A DNA stretch of 64,000 nt from Microbispora amethystogenes. GTDB taxonomy: Bacteria > Actinomycetota > Actinomycetes > Streptosporangiales > Streptosporangiaceae. Below, one piece after another: positions 25,230 through 33,065 of this stretch; within the stretch, counting starts at the first letter, position 1, and each line of letters starts with the position of its first letter. The stretch lies in NCBI RefSeq assembly GCF_016863015.1, contig NZ_BOOB01000046.1, forward strand, positions 62,001-126,000. Direction: 5' to 3'. The translations under genes were made by a program, and so were the position numbers. Below the pieces are notes generated by a model. The model saw only the letters and a program-made list of their open reading frames with translations, was not told the origin of the DNA and searched no databases.

Positions 25230-26500
25230 TGGACCCCGAGCTGATCAAGGATTGCGTGCACTGCGGGTTCTGCCTGCCCACCTGTCCGACGTACGTGCTG
25301 TGGGGCGAGGAGATGGACTCACCGCGCGGGCGCATCCATCTGATGGGGCAGCACGCCGAGGGCACCCCGCTCACCGGCGCGATGGCCGGGCACTTCGACG
25401 CCTGCCTGGGCTGCATGGCGTGCGTCACCGCGTGCCCGTCCGGGGTGCGCTACGACCGGCTGATCGAGCAGACGAGGGCAGTGGTCGAGCGGGAGCACGT
25501 GCGCCGCCCGGACGAGCGGGCGGTCAGGGCCCTGGTGTTCGCTTTGTTCCCCTACCGGCGCAGGCTGCGGGCGATGCGGCTGCCGATGCGGCTGGGCAGG
25601 CGTCTCCAGCCGTTCCTGGAGCGGGTGAACCCCTCTCTCGGCGCGATGGCCGAACTCGCCCCCGCCGCCGTCCCCCGGGCCGTACGGCTGCCGCCGCTGG
25701 TCCGGGCGCGGGGGCCGCGCAGGGCCAGGGTCGGGCTGCTCACCGGCTGCGTGCAGGGTGAGTTCTTCCCGCAGGTCAACGCGGCCACGGCGCGGGTGCT
25801 CGCGCTGGAGGGCTGCGACGTGGTGATCCCGCCCCGGCAGGGCTGCTGCGGCGCGCTGTCGCTGCACTCCGGCCGCGAGGCCGAGGCGAGGCGGTTCGCC
25901 CGTCGTACGGTCGCGGTGTTCGGCCGGGCGGGTGTGGACGCGGTCGTCGTCAACGCCGCCGGTTGCGGGTCGAGCATGAAGACCTACGCCGAGGTGCTCG
26001 CGGACGAGCCCGCCTGGGCGGCCCGTGCCCGGGCGCTGCCGGTCCGCGACCTGGCGGAGTTCCTGGCCGAGCTCGGACCGGCCGCCGAGCGGCGCCCACT
26101 GCCGGTCTCGATCGCCTACCACGACGCCTGCCACCTGGCCCACGCCCAGGGCGTGCGCGCGCAGCCGCGCGACCTGCTGCGCGCCGTCCCCGGGCTGGAG
26201 TTACGGGAGGTCGCCGACTCGGCGATCTGCTGCGGGTCGGCGGGCACCTACAACCTCTTCCAGCCGGCGGCGGCCAGGGAACTGGGCGACCGCAAGGCGG
26301 AGCGGGTGCTCGCGACCGGCGCCGGCGTGCTGGTGTCGGCCAACCCGGGATGCTCCATGCAGATCGCGGCGGCGGTCCGCAGGGCGGGCGGCGGCGAGAT
26401 CCGGGTCGCGCACACGGCCGAGGTGCTCGACGCCTCGCTGCGCGGGCTCGATCCCGATGTGCTGGGACGGCCCCCGAAGCCCAGGAGGATGATGCGGTGA
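25229..26500 (+). CDS. glcF: glycolate oxidase, iron-sulfur subunit GlcF
   Basis: 423 residues. It passes electrons from the flavin subunits to the quinone pool. Two 4Fe-4S ligand sets lie at the N-terminus: Cys9, 12, 15, 19 (CVHCGFCLPTC) and Cys59, 62, 65, 69 (CLGCMACVTAC). Two CCG domains follow (RQGCCGALSLHSG; ICCGSAGTYNLF) with YHDACHLAHAQGVR, as in GlcF and LutA-like proteins. A rare TTA codon is at 26201-26203. The start shares a base with the glcE stop, and its stop overlaps the iclR GTG start, so glcDEF and iclR are one tightly coupled unit. Confidence 0.93.
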   Translation: MDPELIKDCVHCGFCLPTCPTYVLWGEEMDSPRGRIHLMGQHAEGTPLTGAMAGHFDACLGCMACVTACPSGVRYDRLIEQTRAVVEREHVRRPDERAVRALVFALFPYRRRLRAMRLPMRLGRRLQPFLERVNPSLGAMAELAPAAVPRAVRLPPLVRARGPRRARVGLLTGCVQGEFFPQVNAATARVLALEGCDVVIPPRQGCCGALSLHSGREAEARRFARRTVAVFGRAGVDAVVVNAAGCGSSMKTYAEVLADEPAWAARARALPVRDLAEFLAELGPAAERRPLPVSIAYHDACHLAHAQGVRAQPRDLLRAVPGLELREVADSAICCGSAGTYNLFQPAAARELGDRKAERVLATGAGVLVSANPGCSMQIAAAVRRAGGGEIRVAHTAEVLDASLRGLDPDVLGRPPKPRRMMR

Positions 26501-27231
26501 GCGTGCAGAGCGTCGACCGGGCGCTTGACGTCCTGGAGGCCCTGGCGGAGCAGGGCGGCCAGGCCGGGCTGTCGGAGATCGCGGCGCGGACCGGCCTGCC
26601 GTACGGAACGATCCACCGGTTGTTACAGACGCTGCTCGCCCGGGGGTACGTCCGGCAGGAGTCCGACCGGCGGTACGCCCTGGGCGGCGCGCTGGTGCGG
26701 ATCGGCGGGGTGGCGGAGCGGATGCTGGCGGTCTGGGCCGAGCCGTACCTCACCCGGCTGGTCGAGCTGTCCGGGGAGACGGCCAACCTCGCCGTGCTGG
26801 AGGGGGACTTCGTCGTCTACGTGGCCCAGGTGCCCTCGCCGCGCAGGCTGCGGATGTTCGCCGAGGTCGGCCGCCGGGTGCTGCCGCACAGCACGGCCGT
26901 GGGCAAGGCGCTGCTGGCCGGGCGCGCCGACGCGGCGGCGGTGTTCCGGCGCACCGGCCTGCCCCGCCGTACGGACCGGACGATCACGGTGCCGGAGGAG
27001 ATGCTGGCGGAGCTCGGCCGGGTCCGCTCCCGGGGGTACGCGCTGGACCTGGGCGAGGAGGAGAGCGGCGTGCACTGCATGGCCGTACCGGTCCATGACG
27101 GCGGGCGGACCTTCGCGGCGCTGTCGGTGTCGGGCCCGGCCGAGCGCATCGACGCGATCGACCGCGAGGAACTGGCCGCGATGCTGCGCAAGGTCGCCGA
27201 GGACTTCGGCGCCGCCGTCTTCCGCTCCTGA
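26497..27231 (+). CDS. IclR family transcriptional regulator
   Basis: 244 residues from the GTG at 26497, which overlaps the glcF stop and follows AGGAGG at good spacing. The N-terminal winged helix (about 1-65) reads VQSVDRALDVLEAL then GLSEIAARTGLPYGTIHRLL. The effector domain contains LPHSTAVGKALLAG, a loop typical of glyoxylate/allantoin-type IclR proteins, and the final signature VSGPAERIDA. As last gene of aceB-glcDEF it most likely controls the operon in response to glyoxylate or glycolate, probably as an autoregulated repressor; this is inferred from context. A TTA codon at 26623 sits in the recognition-helix region. Its stop lies in a 14-bp tandem repeat. Confidence 0.9.
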   Translation: MSVQSVDRALDVLEALAEQGGQAGLSEIAARTGLPYGTIHRLLQTLLARGYVRQESDRRYALGGALVRIGGVAERMLAVWAEPYLTRLVELSGETANLAVLEGDFVVYVAQVPSPRRLRMFAEVGRRVLPHSTAVGKALLAGRADAAAVFRRTGLPRRTDRTITVPEEMLAELGRVRSRGYALDLGEEESGVHCMAVPVHDGGRTFAALSVSGPAERIDAIDREELAAMLRKVAEDFGAAVFRS

Positions 27232-27292
27232 CCCGACGCTCCTGACCCGGCACTCCTGGATCGATGCACCTGGTTCGACGCACCTGGTTCGA
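27223..27292 (+). repeat. five-unit 14-bp tandem repeat containing the iclR stop codon
   Basis: Five consecutive 14-base units: 27223-27236 (CGCTCCTGACCCGA), 27237-27250, 27251-27264, 27265-27278 and 27279-27292 (CGCACCTGGTTCGA). Units decay progressively away from the gene, the first two differing by one base. The TGA stop of iclR is in unit 1. Confidence 0.75.
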
Positions 27293-27334
27293 CGTCGCCG
27301 ACCGGGACGGCCTCGGATGGGTCAGTATGGGCTC

Positions 27335-27571
27335 ATGTGCCGAAGCATCAAGACCCTGCGCCCGCCCTTCACCGACGAGGTGACCGAGGAGGACATCCGG
27401 GCGGCGGCCCTGCAGTACGTACGGAAGATCTCCGGCTTCCGCGCGCCCGCCGCGCACAACGCCGAGGCGTTCGACCACGCCGTGGAGGAGATCACGCGGG
27501 TCAGCGCCGAACTGCTGGCGTCCCTGCGGGTCCGCGGGACGCCCGCCCCCGCCTCTCCCGCGCAGGGGTGA
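27335..27571 (+). CDS. DUF2277 family small protein
   Basis: 78 residues from the ATG at 27335. MCRSIKTLRPPF, EVTEEDIRAAALQYVRKISG and APAAHNAEAFDHAVEEIT match the DUF2277 family, small cytoplasmic proteins common in actinobacteria with no established function. The invariant Cys2 and the LRPP motif are present. No partner gene is obvious: it follows the glyoxylate operon after about 100 bases of repeat-containing spacer and precedes the FHA-flavoprotein gene. Confidence 0.85.
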   Translation: MCRSIKTLRPPFTDEVTEEDIRAAALQYVRKISGFRAPAAHNAEAFDHAVEEITRVSAELLASLRVRGTPAPASPAQG

Positions 27572-27674
27572 GAAGCGGCGATCGCCTGTCCTGACTGGGA
27601 CGCTTTGCGGCAGCCGGGAAGCATGTCACGATTAATGATCGCATCGGCGTTTCCGAGGGAGAGGGGGCGGACCG

Positions 27675-29663
27675 GTGCCACCTGCGATCGTCGGGCATGA
27701 AGGTCCACTTGCCGGCCAGCGTTTCCCGATCGACGACAAGCCGATCACGTTCGGTCGCAGAGGCGACAACAGTGTGGTGATCACCAGCGAGAGAGCCTCC
27801 CGCTTCCACGCGGAGGTGCGCCGGGAGGCCGAGGGCTACGTGCTCCAGGACCGGGGCAGCAGCAACGGGACGCTGGTCAACGGCAGGCGTGTCACCACGC
27901 ATGTGCTCCGGCCCGGCGACACGATCGCCATCGGAGGGGAGACGTTCCGCTTCGAGGCGTTCGACGACTCCGAGACGGTCATGGACACCTCCCTGATGCA
28001 ACGGTTCCGCCGGGCGGTCCCGGACGTCGAACCGGAGCAGGTGCTGCACGTCACCGTCTCCGGCGGCGGGCCCGTCGGGCTGGCCTTCGCCCTGCTCCTC
28101 GAACACCTCATGGGGCACCGGGTCGCCATCACGATCTACGACGGCCGCTGGACCGAGGACGGGCCGCGGATCGTGTGGAAGGACGCCACGCAGGGCAACA
28201 ACCGGCGGCAGCAGGTCGTGACGGTGCAGAGCCGCCAGTATCTGAACCTTCCGGAGGACGTCCAGTCGCGGCTGTTCACCGAGGGGTCCTACAGCGAGAT
28301 GTGGCCGGCCGGTCCGGACTCGATCCGCGGCTACGGCCCGCGGAACATCCGCATCGCCTACATCGAGGACACCCTGCTGGAGATGGCGAACGAGAGGTCC
28401 GCCCGCATCCGCCTGGTGCCCGAGAGATTCGACCCCGCCGAGCGCCAGGACGCCGTGGCCAGGGACCACGTGCTCGCCATCTGCGAGGGAGGGCGCTCGC
28501 GGACCCGCGAGCACTTCACCGACAGGTTCGGCCGGGCCGACGACTCGATCTTCTCGCTCGACGGCCGGCACGTGCAGGACGTGGTGCTGGGGCTGCGGGT
28601 GAAGTCCGCCCTGCCCGACCCGGCGATCGTGCTGCTGACCGTGGCGCAGAACCGGTTCCTCCTGAACTCGCTGCGCGGCGAGGGCTTCCTGAACATGCGC
28701 CTCACCGACGACGAGGCCGCGGAGGTCGTCGGCATCGACCCCGTCCGGCACGTGTTCGAGGAGTGCGTCGCCTCCAGTCCCTGCCTGATGGAGCGCACCG
28801 AGGACGGCGACTTCCACTGCTCGACCCACCACACGCTGTTCCTGCCCGCCCTGATCAGGGGTTCGGCGCTGTGGCGGCGGGCGAAGGAGGGGCTCGCGCT
28901 CTTCGGCGTCGCCGACGGCGACGTGAGCGCGGTCACCGCCTTCCGGCTGGACATGGTGCAGCGGCCGCGGTTCACCGCCCGGTTGTACTCCCCCACGTCC
29001 ACCACCCCGGGGACGTACGGGTTCCTCCTGGGGGACGCTGCCAACGCGATCCACTTCTGGCCGGGACGAGGCCTCAACAGCGGGCTCGCGTCGGCCATCT
29101 CGCTGGCCCGGTCGCTCAACCGCAACTGGCGCGGCAGGCCGCTCCGCGACGCCGACTTCGTACGGCACGAGGCGGCGATGTCGATGCTGCAGTATCGGCA
29201 CAAGAGCCGCGCGTGGAACGCGATGGTGACCACCGACGAGCAGGGGGTCACCCGGGCGATCAAGGACACGATCGTCCAGGGCATCGAGGAGGGCCGCGCC
29301 GGTTCGGACCGGGACGCGGACATCGACGCCCTGATGGAGCGCCTGCGGCAGATCCGCGACCGGCTGTCCCCACGCATCCCCGGCATGCCCGACGACGCGA
29401 CCCTCCTCCGGCACCTGCGCGAACTGCGGACCGAGACGCTGCGCACCCTGCTGGTGAGCGGAGCCTGGGAGACGCTGACGGTCGGCGGCGAGGAGGTCGA
29501 CATCGACATCTTCGACCAGCCCGTCTCCGCGGCGGCGCCCCCCGCGGCGTCCGCCGTGCCGCCTCCCGCCGAGAGGCCGCTCGTCACGCGGCGGGCGGAC
29601 GCGCAGGCCGGGCCGCCCGGAAGGGTCGCCGGAGGACCGGGCGACACGCTGCCCTCCGGCTGA
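27675..29663 (+). CDS. FHA domain fused to FAD-dependent monooxygenase-like flavoprotein
   Basis: 662 residues from the GTG at 27675, preceded by GAGGGAGAGGGGG. Residues 1-100 form an FHA phosphothreonine-binding domain with its key residues: FGRRGDNSVV (Gly27, Arg28), SRFHAEV (Ser42, His45) and SSNGT (62-66). Residues about 122-500 are a class A flavin monooxygenase-like fold, with the dinucleotide motif VSGGGPVGLAFALLLEHL (128-145), and GDAANAIHFWPGRGLNSGLA (453-472), the second FAD motif with its Gly-Asp. The C-terminal 160 residues are helical, then a disordered Pro/Ala tail. No membrane segment. A phosphopeptide reader joined to a flavoenzyme suggests regulation by a Ser/Thr kinase, but none is in the window. 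The fusion is unfamiliar to me. Confidence 0.8.
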   Translation: MPPAIVGHEGPLAGQRFPIDDKPITFGRRGDNSVVITSERASRFHAEVRREAEGYVLQDRGSSNGTLVNGRRVTTHVLRPGDTIAIGGETFRFEAFDDSETVMDTSLMQRFRRAVPDVEPEQVLHVTVSGGGPVGLAFALLLEHLMGHRVAITIYDGRWTEDGPRIVWKDATQGNNRRQQVVTVQSRQYLNLPEDVQSRLFTEGSYSEMWPAGPDSIRGYGPRNIRIAYIEDTLLEMANERSARIRLVPERFDPAERQDAVARDHVLAICEGGRSRTREHFTDRFGRADDSIFSLDGRHVQDVVLGLRVKSALPDPAIVLLTVAQNRFLLNSLRGEGFLNMRLTDDEAAEVVGIDPVRHVFEECVASSPCLMERTEDGDFHCSTHHTLFLPALIRGSALWRRAKEGLALFGVADGDVSAVTAFRLDMVQRPRFTARLYSPTSTTPGTYGFLLGDAANAIHFWPGRGLNSGLASAISLARSLNRNWRGRPLRDADFVRHEAAMSMLQYRHKSRAWNAMVTTDEQGVTRAIKDTIVQGIEEGRAGSDRDADIDALMERLRQIRDRLSPRIPGMPDDATLLRHLRELRTETLRTLLVSGAWETLTVGGEEVDIDIFDQPVSAAAPPAASAVPPPAERPLVTRRADAQAGPPGRVAGGPGDTLPSG

Positions 29664-29685
29664 CCTCGCCTTCGGCATCGTCATG

Positions 29686-29709
29686 GAGATCGTCTTCGAG
29701 ATCGTCTTC
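29686..29709 (+). repeat. 12-bp tandem duplication downstream of the FHA-flavoprotein gene
   Basis: GAGATCGTCTTC occurs twice back to back (29686-29697, 29698-29709), preceded by a decayed copy at 29674-29685. It starts 22 bases after the stop codon, another gene-end duplication. Confidence 0.6.
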
Positions 29710-29805
29710 GAGAACCATGGAACCGGCCCGGGCCGTCCGGCGGAGTAGGGGTGAAGGGCGCGACGGCGCCCACGGAAGGATTCCCCCTATGAACGGACAC
29801 AACGG

Positions 29806-30546
29806 GTGGTGAGGACGGTCTCCGGCGGCACCCGCCTCCCCTCGGCCGCGGCGGATCGCCGGCCCGGCGGCGCCCGCGACGCCGACGAGGCGAACGGCGG
29901 CGGGCCGGACGAAGGCGAGCCGGAGCACGCCCTGACGACGCATCCCGGCGTGCAGAGCGGCGGGCCGGAGGACCATCAACCGGACGACGGCGAGCCGAGC
30001 GACGCCCGGCTGATCGAGGCGTCGCTGAGCGCGCCCGAGCGGTTCGCCGGCGTCTTCGACCGGCACGCGGACGAGATCCACGCCTACGCCGGTCGCCGTC
30101 TCGGACCTGAGCACGCCGACGACGTCACCGCGGAGACGTTCTTCGTGGCGTTCCGGAAGCGGCACCGCTACGACACCTCCCGGCCGGACGCCCGGCCCTG
30201 GTTGTACGGCATCGCGGGCAACCTCATCTCCGGGCACCGCCGGGCGGAGGTCCGCCGCTTGCGGGCGCTGGCCCGCGCTCCGCGCGACGCCGGCGAGCGC
30301 GGCGCCCACGAGGAGGAGCGCGGAGCGGAGCGGGCGAGCGCCGCAGCGCTGCGGCCCGCCCTCGCGGCCGCCCTGGCAAGGCTGTCGTCCGCCGAACGCG
30401 ACCTGCTCCTGCTGGTCGCCTGGGCCGACCTCTCCTACGAGGAGGCGGCCGAGGCGCTGCGGATCCCCATCGGCACGGTGCGCTCGCGCCTGCACCGCGT
30501 GCGCGCGAAGCTGCGCCGCCATCTCGACCTTCCCGAGGAGGACTGA
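29806..30546 (+). CDS. ECF family RNA polymerase sigma factor
   Basis: 246 residues from a GTG at 29806; the first 65-70 residues are a disordered Gly/Asp/Glu-rich tail, so an internal start is possible. Sigma region 2 (about 80-150) reads VFDRHADEIHAYAGRRLG then DDVTAETFFVAF and WLYGIAGNLI. Region 4 (about 185-240) reads LSSAERDLLLLVAWADLSYE then IPIGTVRSRLHRVRAKL. The next gene begins two bases after its stop and encodes a one-pass CU044_5270-type membrane protein, the usual partner of this sigma group, which may act as its anti-sigma factor. A seven-codon frame (29790-29813) with its own GGAAGGA site overlaps the start. Confidence 0.88.
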   Translation: MVRTVSGGTRLPSAAADRRPGGARDADEANGGGPDEGEPEHALTTHPGVQSGGPEDHQPDDGEPSDARLIEASLSAPERFAGVFDRHADEIHAYAGRRLGPEHADDVTAETFFVAFRKRHRYDTSRPDARPWLYGIAGNLISGHRRAEVRRLRALARAPRDAGERGAHEEERGAERASAAALRPALAAALARLSSAERDLLLLVAWADLSYEEAAEALRIPIGTVRSRLHRVRAKLRRHLDLPEED

Positions 30547-30548
30547 TC

Positions 30549-31571
30549 ATGATCGACGAGATCGACCTGGTGGGCCGGGAGCGGCCGCAGGCGCCGCCCT
30601 ACTCCCTCGCCGCCAAGGCGGCCGTACGGCGGCGGCTGACCGGCCCGGGCAGGCCGCCGGTTCGCTCGCGCCCGTACGCGCTCCTGGCGGGCGGGGCCGC
30701 GCTGCTCGCCGGGGCGGGGGTCGTCGCCGTCGCCGCCGCCGGGCCCGGCCGGCCCGCGCACCCGACACGAGCCGGTGAGGTGGTCGTGACCCTGCCGAAG
30801 GTGTCGGCCATGTCGGCGGAGGAGGTGCTGGGCAAAGCGGCCGACGCCGTGACCGACCTGTCCCCGCGCGACGACCAGTTCGTCAAGGTCGGCTCGCAGA
30901 CGATGTACGAGGCCTCCATAGTGGGCGAGAACGAGAAGGAGTCCCGCTACCTCTACCGGACGAAGCGGACGATCTGGCTGTCCGCCGACGGCACGAGGGA
31001 CGGCGCACTCAAGATCGAACACCTGGAGCCCCGCGCCTATCCGGGATGGCCGATCCCGCCGGAGGCGTACCAGGAGAAGGGCACGGAGTGGGTCGGGCTC
31101 CCGACCTGCGACAAGGTGAGCGACACCGCCTACACGATGCTGAAGAAGCTGCCCGCGGACACGGAGAGGATGCGGTCCTACCTGTACGCCCGGCCGCACG
31201 GCGACGTCCCGTCCGACGCGGGGGCGTGGACGGCCGTGGGCGACCTGCTGCGGGAGACGTACGTGCCGGCGCCGCAGCGGGCGGCGCTGTTCAAGGCCGC
31301 CGCGACGATCCCCGGGGTCACGGTGAACGAGAACGTGGGGGACGCGGCGGGCCGAACCGGCATCGGCGTCGGCCGGGTCTCGAACGGCGTGCGCGAGGAG
31401 ATCATCTTCGACCCTGCCACGTACGAGCTGCTCGGCGAGCGCGGCGTCGTGGTGAACGCGCAGGAGGCCAAGGCGCCCGCCGGCAGTCTTGTGGCCTCCA
31501 CCGCGCAACTGGAGGTCACGGTCGACGACGCGGCGCCCGAGGTGAAGGACCCCCGCGGCGGCTGCCTCTGA
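30549..31571 (+). CDS. CU044_5270 family membrane protein, candidate anti-sigma partner
   Basis: 340 residues. A cytoplasmic N-terminus of about 40 residues (MIDEIDLVGRERPQAPPYSL) is followed by one membrane segment (about 43-64) and a large extracytoplasmic domain. That domain contains FVKVGSQTMYEA, RTIWLSADGTRDG and LLRETYVPAPQRAALFKAA, the pattern of the actinobacterial CU044_5270 family encoded after ECF sigma genes. Two cysteines (LPTCDKV and the penultimate Cys) could pair outside. The start is two bases after the sigma stop, so they form an operon. No zinc-binding ZAS motif is visible at the N-terminus, so anti-sigma function is a guess from context. Confidence 0.8.
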   Translation: MIDEIDLVGRERPQAPPYSLAAKAAVRRRLTGPGRPPVRSRPYALLAGGAALLAGAGVVAVAAAGPGRPAHPTRAGEVVVTLPKVSAMSAEEVLGKAADAVTDLSPRDDQFVKVGSQTMYEASIVGENEKESRYLYRTKRTIWLSADGTRDGALKIEHLEPRAYPGWPIPPEAYQEKGTEWVGLPTCDKVSDTAYTMLKKLPADTERMRSYLYARPHGDVPSDAGAWTAVGDLLRETYVPAPQRAALFKAAATIPGVTVNENVGDAAGRTGIGVGRVSNGVREEIIFDPATYELLGERGVVVNAQEAKAPAGSLVASTAQLEVTVDDAAPEVKDPRGGCL

Positions 31572-31652
31572 TCCCCCGCCCGCGGAGCCCGCCGTACGCC
31601 CGGTTGGCTCCGCGGGCGCGAATTGTCGGTGGTGATCTCTAGCCTCCGGCAC

Positions 31653-33065
31653 ATGACAAACGCGACGCAGGCGTACAGCTACGCTGCGCCTTCGATGCTG
31701 GTGGACGGACGTCTCGGGCTGTCGACGTCCGGTGGCAGGGCCCTCCGCGGCCCCGCCGTCGCGCCGAGGTTCTTCAGCGGGGTGGTGACCCAGGCGGCGC
31801 CCGCGGCGGCGGGCCTGCTGGGCGTGGCCGACGTGGCCCTCACCCGCTATCACCAGCCGCGCCCCGGATGGACGCGCGACCCGGTCGTCACCTGCGGCGG
31901 CGACCGGCTGCGCTTCGAGTCGTTCTCCGCCTGCGGCGGCGTGTACGCCCGGCTCGACCTGCTGGGCGGCGCCCTCGACGGCGAGGTGTTCGACCGGGGG
32001 ACGACCAACGTCGACGTCAACGGCCCGCTGCGGGAGGCGCTGGCCCGGGTGGGCGCGCGCGACCCGCTGCACCTCGGAGTCGGCGCGGACGAGCTCACCG
32101 TGACCACACTCGACGGCGCGGTGGTGGAGAAGAAGGTGCCGCTGCCCGAGCGGTGGCTGCGGGGGTTCGCCGAGGTACAGGTGATCGCGGCGCGCATGGA
32201 CCTGCGGGCCGAGCTGCCCGGGATGAGCGCGGTGCGGTTCCTTCGGTCCCTGCCCAAGCGGGCGGCGGCCGACCTGTGGGTCGCTCCCGCGGGCCGCGAC
32301 CTGCGGGTCACCGACCGGCCCGGCCCGGGAGCGGTGTGCCTGTCCGGCGTGGGCCGCCTGGCGACGCTGCTGCCCCTGCTCCGCTTCGTCAGAAGCCTCA
32401 AGGTCTACGGCCCGGCCGCGCCCGGCGGCCCGGCGTCGAGCGCGTGGGAGCTGGAGCTGCCCGGCATGCGTTACACGCTGGTCCTGTCCCCCGAGCGCTG
32501 GCGCGGCTTCTCCGGCGAGGGCGCGGTGCTGGCCGACCTCGCCACCGACGAGGCCGAGGCCGACGCCGACGTGATGGGCATGCTGCTCAACTTCGAACCC
32601 GAGGTGGAGATCGGCCTGCTCGCCGACCGCGCCGGGCTGTCCACCACGCGCGTACGGGCCGCCCTGACCCAGCTCGGCACGGCCGGGCGGGTCGGCTACG
32701 ACCTGAACGAGGCGGCGCACTTCCACCGCGAGCTGCCCTACGACAGGGAGCACGTGCAGCACCTCAACCCGCGGCTGACGGCCGCGCGGGCGCTGGCCGA
32801 GTCGGGCGCCGTGGAGATCGCGGGCGACACGGCCCGCGTACGGACCGACGGCGGGGTGCGCGAGGTCGGCCTGGCCGACGGATCGTGCACCTGCCCCTGG
32901 TGGTGGGACCACCACGGCTCGCGCGGCCCGTGCAAGCACGTGCTCGCGGCCAGGATCGTCGCGAGGGCCACGCCCACGCTGTCCACCGTGGAGAGCGGCA
33001 TGGAGAGCGGCATGGAGAGCGGCCTGGAGAGCGGCCTGGAGAGCGGCGCGGAGACGGCCCGATGA
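31653..33065 (+). CDS. SWIM zinc-finger protein
   Basis: 470 residues from the ATG at 31653; an in-frame GTG at 31623 is an alternative and neither has a strong ribosome-binding site. Near the C-terminus CTCPWWWDHHGSRGPCKH (about 412-429) is a complete CxC...CxH SWIM zinc finger. The preceding 400 residues have the mixed fold of bacterial SWIM proteins found beside MolR/YehI-like genes, including a helix-turn-helix-like stretch (GLLADRAGLSTTRVRAALTQ). The end carries five copies of a Glu-Ser-Gly-(Met/Leu) repeat from a 12-bp duplication. The next gene overlaps by ATGA. It may bind nucleic acid or protein; the biological role of these pairs is unclear. Confidence 0.82.
   Translation: MTNATQAYSYAAPSMLVDGRLGLSTSGGRALRGPAVAPRFFSGVVTQAAPAAAGLLGVADVALTRYHQPRPGWTRDPVVTCGGDRLRFESFSACGGVYARLDLLGGALDGEVFDRGTTNVDVNGPLREALARVGARDPLHLGVGADELTVTTLDGAVVEKKVPLPERWLRGFAEVQVIAARMDLRAELPGMSAVRFLRSLPKRAAADLWVAPAGRDLRVTDRPGPGAVCLSGVGRLATLLPLLRFVRSLKVYGPAAPGGPASSAWELELPGMRYTLVLSPERWRGFSGEGAVLADLATDEAEADADVMGMLLNFEPEVEIGLLADRAGLSTTRVRAALTQLGTAGRVGYDLNEAAHFHRELPYDREHVQHLNPRLTAARALAESGAVEIAGDTARVRTDGGVREVGLADGSCTCPWWWDHHGSRGPCKHVLAARIVARATPTLSTVESGMESGMESGLESGLESGAETAR
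32991..33046 (+). repeat. in-frame 12-bp tandem repeat at the 3' end of the SWIM gene
   Basis: Four full units of GAGAGCGGC(A/C)TG (32991-33002, 33003-33014, 33015-33026, 33027-33038) plus eight bases of a fifth, encoding repeated Glu-Ser-Gly-Met/Leu. The array ends 17 bases before the stop codon. Confidence 0.85.

Noticed and set aside
29790-29813. Seven-codon leader (MNGHNGW) overlapping the ECF sigma start
   Set aside because: It has a passable ribosome-binding site, but such tiny frames are expected by chance; noted only in the sigma entry.
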